64,000 nt of DNA from Phaeobacter italicus (GCF_001258055.1 NZ_CVRM01000011.1:372001-436000); one strand, 5' to 3'; counted from the stretch's first letter, positions 45,176 to 54,140 are shown. Numbers and translations: made by a program. The notes: generated from the sequence alone by a model not told the origin.

Positions 45176-46864
45176 ATGCCGGAAAAGAACAGACCGAAAC
45201 GAAAATCAGCGCTCTTTGGTGCATTGCTGCTCTCTGGGTTGACCCTGCTTCTTGGCGGTGCGGCCTATTCTGTCAGTGTGACTGCGCGCTCTATTTTTCT
45301 CGCGCAAGAGGATGAAATCATTCCGATTTTCGCGGGTGGTGATCTGGATGATATTCCTGCGCTGATGCGGGGGAACCTCCCTGTTGCCACCACCAGTCTG
45401 ATCCGGGGAGAGGCTGCACGCACCAAACCGCCCCGGATGTGCGAGATGCCGGAAGACTATTTTGACACGCTCAATGATCTTACGGATCGCCCCCAGGGCT
45501 ATGATGCGCGCGGTGCCTACGTGCGCCGTTACGCGCCACGGCGCGGGTTTTTGAGCGAACGCGAGTTACGGGCTGCGCGGGTGGCCTGGCATTATTTCGA
45601 AAAATTTACACAAGAAACCACAGGGCTGGCGAATTCGGTCGGGAATTATCCCTCCACCACGCTGTGGGACACCGCATCCTACATCGCCGGCGCGGTGGCA
45701 GCATATGAACTGTGCCTGATCGAAAAGCCGGAGTTTGACCGCCGGATGACCCAGTTGCTGACTACGGTCAAGGGTTTGGAGCTGTTCCGGAAAGAGCTGC
45801 CGAACAAGGTGTATCACACCAAGACCGGAGCCAAGGTGGACTATACCAACAAACCCGGGGAAATCGGCTTCTCCGCGCTGGATATCGGCCGGTTTCTGGT
45901 TTGGATGCGGATCATCAAAAACCGCTATCCCTACCTGGGAAATACCGTCGACTCCGTCCTGCTGAAATGGGACTTCAGCAATGTGATCGACAGCGAGGGC
46001 CTTTTGATGGGCTCTTACGTCGACAAGGAAACGGGTGAAACAGTTTACGTCCAGGAGGGGCGGCTGGGGTATGAGGAATATGCTGCAAAGGGTTTTGCGT
46101 TGTGGGGGTTTCGTCCGCTTTTGGCGCATCGGGCAGAGCCGTTTTTGACGGCCTCCATCTATGGGGTGCAGGTGCCGTATGACGGGCGGGATCCACGGAT
46201 TTTCCATTCACAAAACTATGTTGTGACGGAATCCTATCTGCAGGATGGGCTGGAGTTGGGCTTTGACATGCCCCATGATGACAGCTCTCCCGACTGGCTC
46301 CATAGCGACGGCTGGCGGGCGGAATTTGCAGACCGGATCTATCAGGTTCAGGAAAACCGTTGGCGCCACACTGGGTTCATGACCGCGCGTTCAGAACACA
46401 ACGTCAAGGGGCCGCCTTATTTCACCTATGACACGATTTTCTCGGATGGCTATCCGTGGAACACGGTCACCCCGCGCGGCGACTATGTGCCAGACCATGC
46501 GGCGGTTGCCTCCAAGGCGGCGCTTGGTCTCTGGGCCTTGTGGGATACGGATTACACCGACGTTCTGTATGACGCGATCATTGAACTTTACGATCCGGAA
46601 AACGGAATGTTTGAAGGGCTTTATGAACGCGGGCAAGGGCGGGTTGCGATCTTTACGGCCAACAACAACGGGATCATTCTGACCTCTCTCCTGCACAAGG
46701 TGCAGGGCAAGATCCTGACGCCGTTCGCCGGTGACACAGAGGTCTGGTACACGGCCTTTCGCGATCAGGATATCCGCGAGCGCCGCAATTATCCCGATCC
46801 CCCGCAGGAGGAAGACTGGCTTCCGGCCCTGCGCCATTCTGTTCAACTGAGGGAAGATTTCTGA
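45176..46864 (+). CDS. DUF3131 protein, first copy (membrane-anchored, polysaccharide cluster)
   Basis: A 562-residue protein with one N-terminal membrane anchor (about residues 12-34) and a large periplasmic part. The DUF3131 region, about 130-540, begins ARVAWHYFEKFTQETTGLAN and has YPSTTLWDTASYIAGAVAA. Later sections read NKVYHTKTGAKVDYTN and GYEEYAAKGFALWGF. DUF3131 has an alpha/alpha-barrel fold like some glycoside hydrolases and is often found next to GT2 synthases. It is a paralogue of the protein at 52833. It overlaps the next gene by one base (TGATG). A role in polymer processing or export is likely but unproven. Confidence 0.82.
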   Translation: MPEKNRPKRKSALFGALLLSGLTLLLGGAAYSVSVTARSIFLAQEDEIIPIFAGGDLDDIPALMRGNLPVATTSLIRGEAARTKPPRMCEMPEDYFDTLNDLTDRPQGYDARGAYVRRYAPRRGFLSERELRAARVAWHYFEKFTQETTGLANSVGNYPSTTLWDTASYIAGAVAAYELCLIEKPEFDRRMTQLLTTVKGLELFRKELPNKVYHTKTGAKVDYTNKPGEIGFSALDIGRFLVWMRIIKNRYPYLGNTVDSVLLKWDFSNVIDSEGLLMGSYVDKETGETVYVQEGRLGYEEYAAKGFALWGFRPLLAHRAEPFLTASIYGVQVPYDGRDPRIFHSQNYVVTESYLQDGLELGFDMPHDDSSPDWLHSDGWRAEFADRIYQVQENRWRHTGFMTARSEHNVKGPPYFTYDTIFSDGYPWNTVTPRGDYVPDHAAVASKAALGLWALWDTDYTDVLYDAIIELYDPENGMFEGLYERGQGRVAIFTANNNGIILTSLLHKVQGKILTPFAGDTEVWYTAFRDQDIRERRNYPDPPQEEDWLPALRHSVQLREDF

Positions 46865-48405
46865 TGCGACCGATTGCAATCTTTGCCACCATTCTGGCGA
46901 CCCAATTGCTGAGCCAGCCCGCGTCTGCACAGGTTCAGGCTCCGCCACGGGGGCCCGAGGTCTTTGCCTCCGAAAATGCAATCCTGGACACTTCGCTGCC
47001 CTTTGCGATCGGGGCACGTGAGGCACAGCAGGCGCTGCGCGGCTCTTTTGGCTGGCCAACCTTTCAAGAAGGCTTGGTGGAAGGGGTCTACTTTCGCTTT
47101 GACCCGGACGGCTATGCGCGGTTTTCACCGTCTCCGCGGCTAGACACCGATGTGTTCGAGGTCATCTGCCGACCCCGCACTTATGCCTGTGAGGGGCGAA
47201 AGGACAGCATGACGATGATGCTGACCAACCGGGGGCAACTGCAACTGAAGTTCGAAGATGTCGCCGAGGGGGACGCCTTCTATGTCTCTGAAGGCGTATC
47301 AGAAATTCAGGTGCCGCCCCGCATTCTGCAGCCTCTTGATCACCAGCTGGAAGCGTTGCTGTCCACGGGTGGAGAGCTGATGGTGCGGCGCGGCGATCAA
47401 ACCATTGCCAATGTTTCGCTGCGCGGGTTCAGCGCCGTGTCGACCTATCTGCGGTGGGTGCTGGCGCGGCAGGACTATACCGTTATGCCACGCGGCTGGC
47501 CCGTGCCGAACTCCAAAAACAGCCAGGGGCAGGGGGACATGACCCGCCCGGCCAGCTGGCAATCTCCGATGCCGCAGCCACAGGTGATTGCCGGGGGCGG
47601 TTTTGCTGCGCAGAATCCGCCGGTGTATTCGCCAAATTCCCCCCAATCGACCGCCTCCTATCCCACGGCTGATAGCCGCGTGAACGAGGAAGTTGCCGAA
47701 GTCCGGGGGGAGCTGAAGTTGATGCGCGAACTGTTGCTGCAACGCGAGCAGCAGATTGCAGGGATGACCGGAAACACCGACGATTGGCCCTCATCTGCGG
47801 CGCCGCCATCAGACCCGGCACTGGCTGCACGGTTACAGAACCTTCAGACTGTCGCAGAAGAAATCCGGGCTGAAATCGAGGCGCTGCAACAGGCGGGGGG
47901 CGCAGCCGCCTATCGTCCGCCAGCGGTTGGGGTCTTTTCGGAAACCGGAACAGCCCCCACTGACGCAGAGATGCAGAGCTGGGCGCAGCCGGGCCAGGCA
48001 GGCCAGCCTGGGCAGCTGCAGCTTGCACGTTTGCCTGCGAGCGGATCTGATACAAGCCCGCAAGGTGCTGATTTTGCGCGGCAACTTGCCTATCTCATCG
48101 AAGAGATAGGCTTGGCCCCCGAAACCGCCCTGGCCGTTTTGCGCGAGCGAGAAGAAAGCCCTGCGGCCGCTCCAACAGTGTTGCCCCCCGCGCCGCCTGC
48201 GCAAGGGGCGGCAGGTGTCGGTGCGGGGCTTTACCAGGGGGATGTCGTGTCCGAGATCCTGCGAGAGTTGGAAGCAGAACTGGGGGTGACCCCGGCGGCA
48301 GAGCCAGACACGGCCCCCATGCCCGCTGCAACGGAACAGGAATATCAGTTGCTGTCAGACTATTTCAAATCGGCCGTCTTGCCGGACCTTGTTTCGCCGC
48401 AATAA
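46864..48405 (+). CDS. Secreted protein of unknown function with coiled-coil and Pro/Ala-rich regions
   Basis: A 513-residue protein with a Sec signal (MRPIAIFATILATQLLSQPA, cleavage near SAQ). An N-terminal beta-rich domain of about 180 residues has two cysteines (VICRPRTYACEG). It is followed by long Gln/Pro/Ala-rich linkers, coiled-coil segments (VNEEVAEVRGELKLMRELLL, about 275-300 and 325-345) and a C-terminal helical region. I do not recognise a family. It is co-translated with the DUF3131 gene upstream and is followed by a terminator. The layout suggests a periplasmic scaffold for the synthase complex. Confidence 0.7.
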   Translation: MRPIAIFATILATQLLSQPASAQVQAPPRGPEVFASENAILDTSLPFAIGAREAQQALRGSFGWPTFQEGLVEGVYFRFDPDGYARFSPSPRLDTDVFEVICRPRTYACEGRKDSMTMMLTNRGQLQLKFEDVAEGDAFYVSEGVSEIQVPPRILQPLDHQLEALLSTGGELMVRRGDQTIANVSLRGFSAVSTYLRWVLARQDYTVMPRGWPVPNSKNSQGQGDMTRPASWQSPMPQPQVIAGGGFAAQNPPVYSPNSPQSTASYPTADSRVNEEVAEVRGELKLMRELLLQREQQIAGMTGNTDDWPSSAAPPSDPALAARLQNLQTVAEEIRAEIEALQQAGGAAAYRPPAVGVFSETGTAPTDAEMQSWAQPGQAGQPGQLQLARLPASGSDTSPQGADFARQLAYLIEEIGLAPETALAVLREREESPAAAPTVLPPAPPAQGAAGVGAGLYQGDVVSEILRELEAELGVTPAAEPDTAPMPAATEQEYQLLSDYFKSAVLPDLVSPQ

Positions 48406-48432
48406 TCTGAGAACAGGACAGGCTCTGACAGG

Positions 48433-48460
48433 AAAAGGCGCGCAGCCTGGCGTGCCTTTT
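48433..48460 (+). terminator. Terminator after the 513-residue protein gene
   Basis: AAAAGGCGCGC and GCGTGCCTTTT form an 11-base stem (one wobble pair) with a six-base loop. The final T-run is part of the stem. Confidence 0.72.
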
Positions 48461-48803
48461 CTCGCTCTGGTCTTTTGATTGGCAAATCGGTCTGGTCGGC
48501 TGGTGGCCAACTGGGCCGTTCTTGACCTGTGAATGGCCCGTGTCTGAAATGAAAACTATCGTCATTTGCGGGTCGAAGCCCTTTCACGCGGCCCCTTCGC
48601 AGGACGCAGGCAACTGCGTCCCTGAGATTGCGCGCCACCCCAGAAGGGCGGAGCCCGCTGTCTGTACCGTGACCTGTGTCATATATCCGGGTTGTTGCCC
48701 GCGGGGCAAAATCGGGCTGAAGGGGCAAAATGCGCCTTGTCAAATGTCGAGCCTGACACAAACGCGGCCAGGCAAGGGGGCTGATCTTTTGCAGGAAGTC
48801 TGA

Positions 48804-48835
48804 CAATTAAGGTTAATGGGGATTAACCTTAATTG
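48804..48835. promoter_or_regulatory. Perfect 13-base inverted repeat upstream of GH16
   Basis: CAATTAAGGTTAA and TTAACCTTAATTG are separated by TGGGGA, ten bases before the GTG start. It is probably an operator; since it is so close to the start codon, a translational effect through an mRNA hairpin is also possible. Confidence 0.65.
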
Positions 48836-48844
48836 GGGTGAGCC

Positions 48845-49912
48845 GTGGCAAACGGTGGGGTAATGGGGCCGTGTCTGAGCCCGGCACAACGCGGCTCGCT
48901 GCAGCGCTGGCTGGGTGCGGTCGGGCGGGGCTGTGCCGCTCTTTTTCTGGTCGCCGCCGTCCTGATTGTGAGCGCCGTGCAGCAGGCCTGGGCGCAGACA
49001 TCACCGCTTGTCGATCCAGAAAAAGGGCGCATCGTGACGGGAAAACTGCCTGATACCGGGGGTACGCAGCATGGGTTTTCTCAGGTGTTTGGCTCCGGCT
49101 TTCACCCGAGCAAATTGGGCTGGTCTGTTGCGCATTACGATTTTTCCCACCCAAAATTTGATACCGACTGGCGCCGCGATCAGATCAGCGCGAGCGCATT
49201 TGGCCTGCAGCTGACTTTATCCCCCAAGGCGGGAGGCGCGAACCGTTTTGACGGGGCTTCCATGCGGCGGCCTGAGCCAAGCCATTATGGGCGCTATGAA
49301 ATCACCCTCCAACCGGCAAGGGGCGCTGGCGTGGTGACTGGGTTTTTTACATACAGCGGCCCCTATTACGGCAGGCGCCACGATGAGATCGATATTGAAT
49401 TTCTGGGAAAAGACACGACAAAACTGCATCTGGCCTGGTTCGTGGATGGTGCCATGCGCAATCGGTTCATCGATCTTGGCTTTGATGCTGCAGATCGTCC
49501 GCGCCGCTACGCGTTTGAATGGTGGCCTGACCGGCTGCGTTGGTTTGTCGAGGGCAAACTGATTTTTGAAACAACCGCACAGGATGGTCCGCTGCCAAAA
49601 GTTCCGGGGTATCTGTTTGCCAATATTTGGGCCGCCGATCCGGTACTGGAGGGCTGGGCCGGTCTGGCCGATCCTGGAGTGGCGCGCACGGCTTTGGTGT
49701 CAGAAATACGCTACCGCCCCTTTAGTGATGCGCAGATACATGTCCATGCCGCTCAAACTGCCCCTTCAGCCAGGCAGGGCGAAGCAGGGAAGAACGGATC
49801 CAGGGGATCTGCTGGCCCTGCGTTGACTGCACCACACGCAGACGCACCCGGCGCAGGATTTCCTCCAGTGGATGATCTGGCTGCTCCAGTTCATGCAAAA
49901 CCGCGGCCGTAA
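48845..49912 (+). CDS. GH16 family beta-glucanase (licheninase/ExoK-like), secreted
   Basis: A 355-residue protein with a long N-terminal signal/anchor (about residues 27-50, ending AWA) and a GH16 domain (about 75-295). The catalytic motif is EIDIEFLG with E181, D183 and E185; the aromatic subsite residues GYLFANIWAA follow. Such enzymes cut beta-1,3-1,4 or beta-1,3 glucans or succinoglycan. The start is GTG at 48845 (GGGGTG upstream); ATG 48863 is an alternative. The last 60 residues (Gly/Ala/Pro-rich) are antisense to the caspase-like gene. It probably trims or releases the cluster's own polymer. Confidence 0.87.
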   Translation: MANGGVMGPCLSPAQRGSLQRWLGAVGRGCAALFLVAAVLIVSAVQQAWAQTSPLVDPEKGRIVTGKLPDTGGTQHGFSQVFGSGFHPSKLGWSVAHYDFSHPKFDTDWRRDQISASAFGLQLTLSPKAGGANRFDGASMRRPEPSHYGRYEITLQPARGAGVVTGFFTYSGPYYGRRHDEIDIEFLGKDTTKLHLAWFVDGAMRNRFIDLGFDAADRPRRYAFEWWPDRLRWFVEGKLIFETTAQDGPLPKVPGYLFANIWAADPVLEGWAGLADPGVARTALVSEIRYRPFSDAQIHVHAAQTAPSARQGEAGKNGSRGSAGPALTAPHADAPGAGFPPVDDLAAPVHAKPRP

Positions 49913-50543
49913 AGGGGCTGTGCAGCCCTGCTCCGTCATAGGAGGGCGCACCCGGGCCTGCCGCAAAGGCAATGAGAAGCCCCGCAGGCATGGAGCCATA
50001 TGACGGCTTTTGCGGGTGGGGCGGGAGGCCCGTCAGGGGCAGATCTCTGCAGGCGTCAAAGAAGATGATTTTTTGGCGCGGCTGGTCAGAGACTGCAGTG
50101 GCAAAGATGCCCAATGGCAGTGCCTTGCCCGGAGCCATGTCAGCCGTGCGCGCGGGGGCATCAGCGGCAAGGAAATAGGCTGCGCCGCCAGACTGGAGCC
50201 CGTGCCCTGCGAGATAAATCACCACCTGCGAGGCATCGCGCGCCGCCAGTCTGAGCCCCGCCAATCCGCGCAAAATGTCCTGCCCGGTTGCATCCTGAAG
50301 CGCGATCACACGATAACCCAGCGCCGAAAGCCGCGCGGCCACGGCCCTTGCATCAGCTGCGGCATTGGCCAGATCGGGCAGTTGATCATAGGCGCTTATG
50401 CCGATGACAAGGGCCACATGGCTGTCTTTGCGCGTGTCGGACGTGGTGACGCCTGTGCCTGCGCTGATGGGCAGGCTTGTCACCAGCCAGAGAAGGCAGG
50501 CGACAAACAATGGCCCAAACGACAGCTGGCCCGGTTGCGTCAT
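49722..50543 (-). CDS. Secreted caspase-like (C14) protein
   Basis: This 273-residue protein has a signal peptide (about residues 1-28) and a caspase/metacaspase p20-like domain. It begins HVALVIGISAYDQLPDLANA; the catalytic His is H114 in YLAGHG and the Cys is C165 in FFDACRD. It is therefore predicted active and periplasmic. I chose the ATG at 50543, which overlaps the OmpA gene's stop (ATGA); GTG 50549 is possible. The C-terminus is convergent with and overlaps the GH16 gene over 191 bases. A protease in a polysaccharide cluster could mature or remove a machine component. Confidence 0.85.
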   Translation of the reverse strand: MTQPGQLSFGPLFVACLLWLVTSLPISAGTGVTTSDTRKDSHVALVIGISAYDQLPDLANAAADARAVAARLSALGYRVIALQDATGQDILRGLAGLRLAARDASQVVIYLAGHGLQSGGAAYFLAADAPARTADMAPGKALPLGIFATAVSDQPRQKIIFFDACRDLPLTGLPPHPQKPSYGSMPAGLLIAFAAGPGAPSYDGAGLHSPFTAAVLHELEQPDHPLEEILRRVRLRVVQSTQGQQIPWIRSSLLRPAWLKGQFERHGHVSAHH

Positions 50544-51184
50544 TTGCACCCTTTGCCAGTGTTGTGGCGCGCCAGGATTTCGACCCGCCGATTGAGCGGG
50601 TGTGGGCCGGGCAACCCCTTGATGAGGTGCTTTTCGCCAAGCGAGGCCGTCTGAATACGCTCCATCGCGACGCCGCCTTCAAGGGCAAGATAGGCGGCCA
50701 CCCGTTGCGCCCGAGTTTTCGACAGCCGCATGTTGAATTGATCAGATCCGATGCTGTCCGTGTGCCCGACCAGTTTCACACAGCTGTTTTGCAGCTGCGC
50801 CGATGACAAGACGGCAGCGAGCCGGGCCAGATGGGCCTCGTATTCCGGGGTTAAAGCGTTGGAATTGAACGGAAAGCGGATGAAATAACCTTGCTCGGCT
50901 GGGGCACTGTCCAACGGTGCTGCTGCCACATCAAATCCCGAGGGCGGCAATCGGCGGGCTGCACCCAGATCCGTTTCTGGGTGGCCCCCGCAACCCGGTA
51001 TATGTCGCCCGGTCAAGGCCAGCGAAATGGCGCAGCGATCGGCTGAAATCGGCAGCTCAGCCAAGCCGCCAGGCGACACAACCGGTGCCGCGCGGACAGG
51101 GGCCTGTGCGAAGGTGAAGACGATAGCCACAGCTGCGGCCCATGCCCCAGTCCAACATGAGGCGTTCCGGCGTATGAGGCGCAT
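50540..51184 (-). CDS. OmpA-family protein (cluster copy 1)
   Basis: This 214-residue protein has a Sec signal (about residues 1-33, ending VRA) and a C-terminal OmpA domain (about 100-205). The domain includes FPFNSNALTPEYEAHLARLA, LVGHTDSIGSDQFNMRLSKTRA and NRRVEI, residues that grip peptidoglycan. I start at the ATG at 51184 with GGAGG upstream; a frame from 51202 would include that site. It overlaps the caspase-like gene by four bases. It probably anchors part of the export complex to the cell wall. Confidence 0.88.
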   Translation of the reverse strand: MRLIRRNASCWTGAWAAAVAIVFTFAQAPVRAAPVVSPGGLAELPISADRCAISLALTGRHIPGCGGHPETDLGAARRLPPSGFDVAAAPLDSAPAEQGYFIRFPFNSNALTPEYEAHLARLAAVLSSAQLQNSCVKLVGHTDSIGSDQFNMRLSKTRAQRVAAYLALEGGVAMERIQTASLGEKHLIKGLPGPHPLNRRVEILARHNTGKGCK

Positions 51185-51370
51185 AACTGGTCCTCCAAAC
51201 ATTACCTACCACCAAGGAAGTGTAGTTCATATTTGTTAACGAGGCGCTGCAACCAAGAGGTGAAAAACATAAAAATCAATTCAGTTAATAAGCCAAATTA
51301 ACCCAATGTAATCTTATCATTGGTTGTATCTGCTTATCGATGTGCAGGTATAGGTGTTGTTAGGGTGCCC

Positions 51371-52645
51371 ATGCGGGGATGTTCTTTGGTCGTTGGAAGT
51401 CTTGTACTTGCGCTTACGCTTGCGGGCTGTGGCGCACGGTATCCTGCGCTGACCCCGGCGATTGCCCAGCCAAATGCCAGGGCCGCGCGCAACTTGACCT
51501 CTTTTTCTGAACCCCTGCGGTGCATGGATGGGTTGTTTGCGCAATTGCCGCGGCAGAGCTATCTGGTGTCCTCCTCCGATATCCCGGATGAAACCCGCCG
51601 GGTTTCTGTCGGGGCCGACGACATGCTGATCAATGCGATGAACCAGATGAACCGGCGCAGTCAGAGGTATGTGTTTCTGGATCAGGCCCGTATATCCGGC
51701 TTTGGCCAGCTGGAGCTGACGACCACCCGCAAGAAGGGGGAGGTCAAGCCGCAGCTCTATATCCGTGGCTCAATCTCGCAGCTGGATTCCGACACGGTCG
51801 ATGCCGAGGTTGGCGCGGTTCATTCGACAGAGGGGTCATCAGGTCTGACCAAATCGCTTTACAAGGGGTTTCGAAAACTGTCGGTGGTCTCGGTTGATCT
51901 GCATCTGGTCGAGTACCCAAGCCGGAGGGTTGTGCCGGGGGCATCGGTGGCAAATTCGATGGTGGTGGTGCGCCGGGGGCTGAACGGTACCGTGACGGGC
52001 ATCATCGACAGCGTGACCGGCGGCGTGCCGATTTCGGTGGAACGGATAGAAAGCCAGGGGCAGGCGGTGCGTAACCTGATTGAGCTGGGTTTGATCGAAC
52101 TGCTGGGCAAGCATGCAGGTGTGCCCTATTGGCAGTGTCTGGAGGCGCCATCAGTGGATGCCCGCGCTGCGGAGCGGCGGGAGAGGCGCCATGTTCTTGG
52201 CCGCGAGGATATTGCGGAGGTACAGACGCAATTGGCGGCGCTTGGATATCTGAATGCCCCCGCAAGCGGCACGCTGGATGCGGCGACCCGCCGGGCCATC
52301 AGCCGGTTTCAGGCAGATCAGAATCTGGTGCCAAGTGGTGAGGTGGATTTTGATCTGATCGACCGTCTTGGCGAAAAGACGGCAACCCGGCAGGAGACTG
52401 CCCCCGCTGGTGCAAAGCCCGCGGTTGCCCCGGCGAAGACGCCATCCGGAACGCGCAGAGCCCTCGTGCCGAAGCCACAGACGGCAACACCAGCACCTGT
52501 GACCTCTCCAACTGCGCCACGCACGCCAGAAATTGCGCCTGCTCAGTCGCCACGCTGTCAAGACGGGCAGGCGCAAGGTGGGCAGGAATGTGAGGGGATT
52601 TACAAAAACCTCTATGATTTCATCAAGGAAGATGTGGGGTTCTGA
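51371..52645 (+). CDS. CsgG/HfaB-like lipoprotein with peptidoglycan-binding domain
   Basis: This 424-residue protein starts with a lipoprotein signal (LALTLAGC, Cys near residue 17). The central part (about 60-255) resembles the CsgG/HfaB family (QLYIRGSISQLDSDTVDAEV, SVVSVDLHLVEYPSRRVVPG), outer-membrane lipoproteins that form secretion pores or holdfast anchors. A peptidoglycan-binding type 1 repeat follows (about 268-325, DIAEVQTQLAALGYLNAPAS), then a Pro/Ala-rich tail. Regulatory-looking GTTAATAAGC lies about 85 bases upstream. I infer an outer-membrane gate or anchor for the cluster's product. Confidence 0.75.
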   Translation: MRGCSLVVGSLVLALTLAGCGARYPALTPAIAQPNARAARNLTSFSEPLRCMDGLFAQLPRQSYLVSSSDIPDETRRVSVGADDMLINAMNQMNRRSQRYVFLDQARISGFGQLELTTTRKKGEVKPQLYIRGSISQLDSDTVDAEVGAVHSTEGSSGLTKSLYKGFRKLSVVSVDLHLVEYPSRRVVPGASVANSMVVVRRGLNGTVTGIIDSVTGGVPISVERIESQGQAVRNLIELGLIELLGKHAGVPYWQCLEAPSVDARAAERRERRHVLGREDIAEVQTQLAALGYLNAPASGTLDAATRRAISRFQADQNLVPSGEVDFDLIDRLGEKTATRQETAPAGAKPAVAPAKTPSGTRRALVPKPQTATPAPVTSPTAPRTPEIAPAQSPRCQDGQAQGGQECEGIYKNLYDFIKEDVGF

Positions 52646-52832
52646 GCATCGCTGGCTGCAAACGGCACCCTTGGCCTGCGCAGGGCAAAACCAATCAGTC
52701 TGAGTTTTGGCGGATGCGAAAGCCAAGTGAGCCGGGATGGCGCCGCCCGATGGGTTGGGTCGGCCGCCCGGTGCCGGGGGGGCTCTGGCTTGTCAGGGTG
52801 ATCTGCGCCCAACGGGTCAGTTTTCAGCCGTT

Positions 52833-54140
52833 TCAGCGCAGCGACCAGAGCGGTCCGTGGGCGATGAAATGGATCGCCTCCAGCACCACGGCATTTGTAT
52901 TTGCTGTCACGACATCATTGATCCGGCCATCGACCTCGTAGCGGCCAGAGGCCCAGCCGCCATCTGTTTCAAGATCTGCAAGGCTGCTGCGGGCAAGGGC
53001 GGTGTAGTCCGTCGCAAACAGAGCATCCCAGGCAAACGCGGCCTTAAGGCTCACTGTGCGCAGCTCGGGGTAGAGATCTCCGTCTTCGGAGACCACGGCC
53101 CAGGGGCTGCCGTTGCTGTAGACAGAGGAATAGAGAAAAAACGGATCTTGGTTCACATTGTCTTCTGACACCATGGTGATCTGGCCTGTGTCCTGGTGCC
53201 GACGTTCCTGCGCGGCATAAACCCGCTTTGCCAATGTGGCCCCCTCGCGGTCAAAGCCAAGCTCAAGCCCTTGTAGGAAAAATGGCTCACTCAGCGTTGG
53301 GGTGATGGCGCGAAAGGCGCTGGCGCGGCGCAGGTCGACGGGCACGTCTATGCCTGAAACCTCATACCACTCCATGATATTGCGCGCGCTCCCCGCGGCC
53401 AGCGTGTCCAGCCCCCACATGGCTGCAGCGCGCGCCCCATATTGTTCATATCCGATCCGCCCCTCCTGCCGGTAAAGCACATCGGATCCATCACGCTGGG
53501 CGCCTTGCAGGCGACCTTCATCTGCCATGGCCGCCAGATCCCAGTCCCGCAGCAACGCGCGGATGCGGGGGCCGTGATCGGGGCGGCGGTGTTCGAGAAC
53601 ACGCAGCGCCGTCAACATCCGGGCATTGTCGAGCGCAGACCAGCCAACCCCGTCCGGCACGGGATCGTTTTTGTAGTTCACCATCGCAAGGCTGCGTGAA
53701 TCATACACCTTGTTGGGCAGGCGGTTGTCAAACAGCGGCATACGTTCGAGGGCCGTCAGCAGATGGTCGACACGCACCCCAAAATGCGCAGGATCAATGA
53801 TGCCCAGCCCCTCAGCCGCAAGAAGCGCAAAGAGATACGAGCCCTGATCCCAAAGGGTGCCGGACGGGAAACCAGCAACGGCATCGACAAAGCCGCTTTC
53901 TGATCTGTAGTTCGTTTCAAAATAGCGCCAGGCCACTTTGGCTGCGTGAATGTCCTGTGGTGTCAGGCTTCGCTCCTGCTGGCGCTGATAGGCACTGTCG
54001 AGATCGATGGCGACACCGCCACGTGACAGCAGATAGTGCTGCAATCCGTCGCCAGAAACGGCGATCCCGGCAGCAAGGGCGAGCCCTGCGAGGAAGACGA
54101 GGCTGCTTCGGTTACCGGTAGAGCGAGAAGTCGTGGACAT
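52833..54140 (-). CDS. DUF3131 protein, second copy
   Basis: A 435-residue protein with an N-terminal membrane helix (about residues 13-30) and a DUF3131 domain (about 65-430). Homologous landmarks to the copy at 45176 are AKVAWRYFETNYRSESGFVD, FPSGTLWDQGSYLFALLAAE, NKVYDSRSLAMVNY and GYEQYGARAAAMWGL. It is about 125 residues shorter, mainly at the N-terminus. I start at the ATG at 54140, with GAGGAG upstream; it overlaps the GT2 gene by 29 bases. Longer frames to 54320 are antisense-like, without a ribosome site. Tight coupling to the synthase implies a direct role in polymer handling. Confidence 0.82.
   Translation of the reverse strand: MSTTSRSTGNRSSLVFLAGLALAAGIAVSGDGLQHYLLSRGGVAIDLDSAYQRQQERSLTPQDIHAAKVAWRYFETNYRSESGFVDAVAGFPSGTLWDQGSYLFALLAAEGLGIIDPAHFGVRVDHLLTALERMPLFDNRLPNKVYDSRSLAMVNYKNDPVPDGVGWSALDNARMLTALRVLEHRRPDHGPRIRALLRDWDLAAMADEGRLQGAQRDGSDVLYRQEGRIGYEQYGARAAAMWGLDTLAAGSARNIMEWYEVSGIDVPVDLRRASAFRAITPTLSEPFFLQGLELGFDREGATLAKRVYAAQERRHQDTGQITMVSEDNVNQDPFFLYSSVYSNGSPWAVVSEDGDLYPELRTVSLKAAFAWDALFATDYTALARSSLADLETDGGWASGRYEVDGRINDVVTANTNAVVLEAIHFIAHGPLWSLR

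Larger units (their letters stand above)
48406..48844. other. Intergenic region before the GH16 gene
   Basis: These 439 bases carry no gene I can support. They hold a terminator for the upstream operon (48433-48460), a GC-rich middle with only short frames, and a 13-base perfect inverted repeat next to the GH16 start (48804-48835). Confidence 0.6.

Noticed and set aside
48804-48835. CtrA site reading of the palindrome
   Set aside because: The TTAA elements are six bases apart rather than seven; the 13-base symmetry fits a dimeric repressor better. CtrA-like spacing is kept only for other sites.
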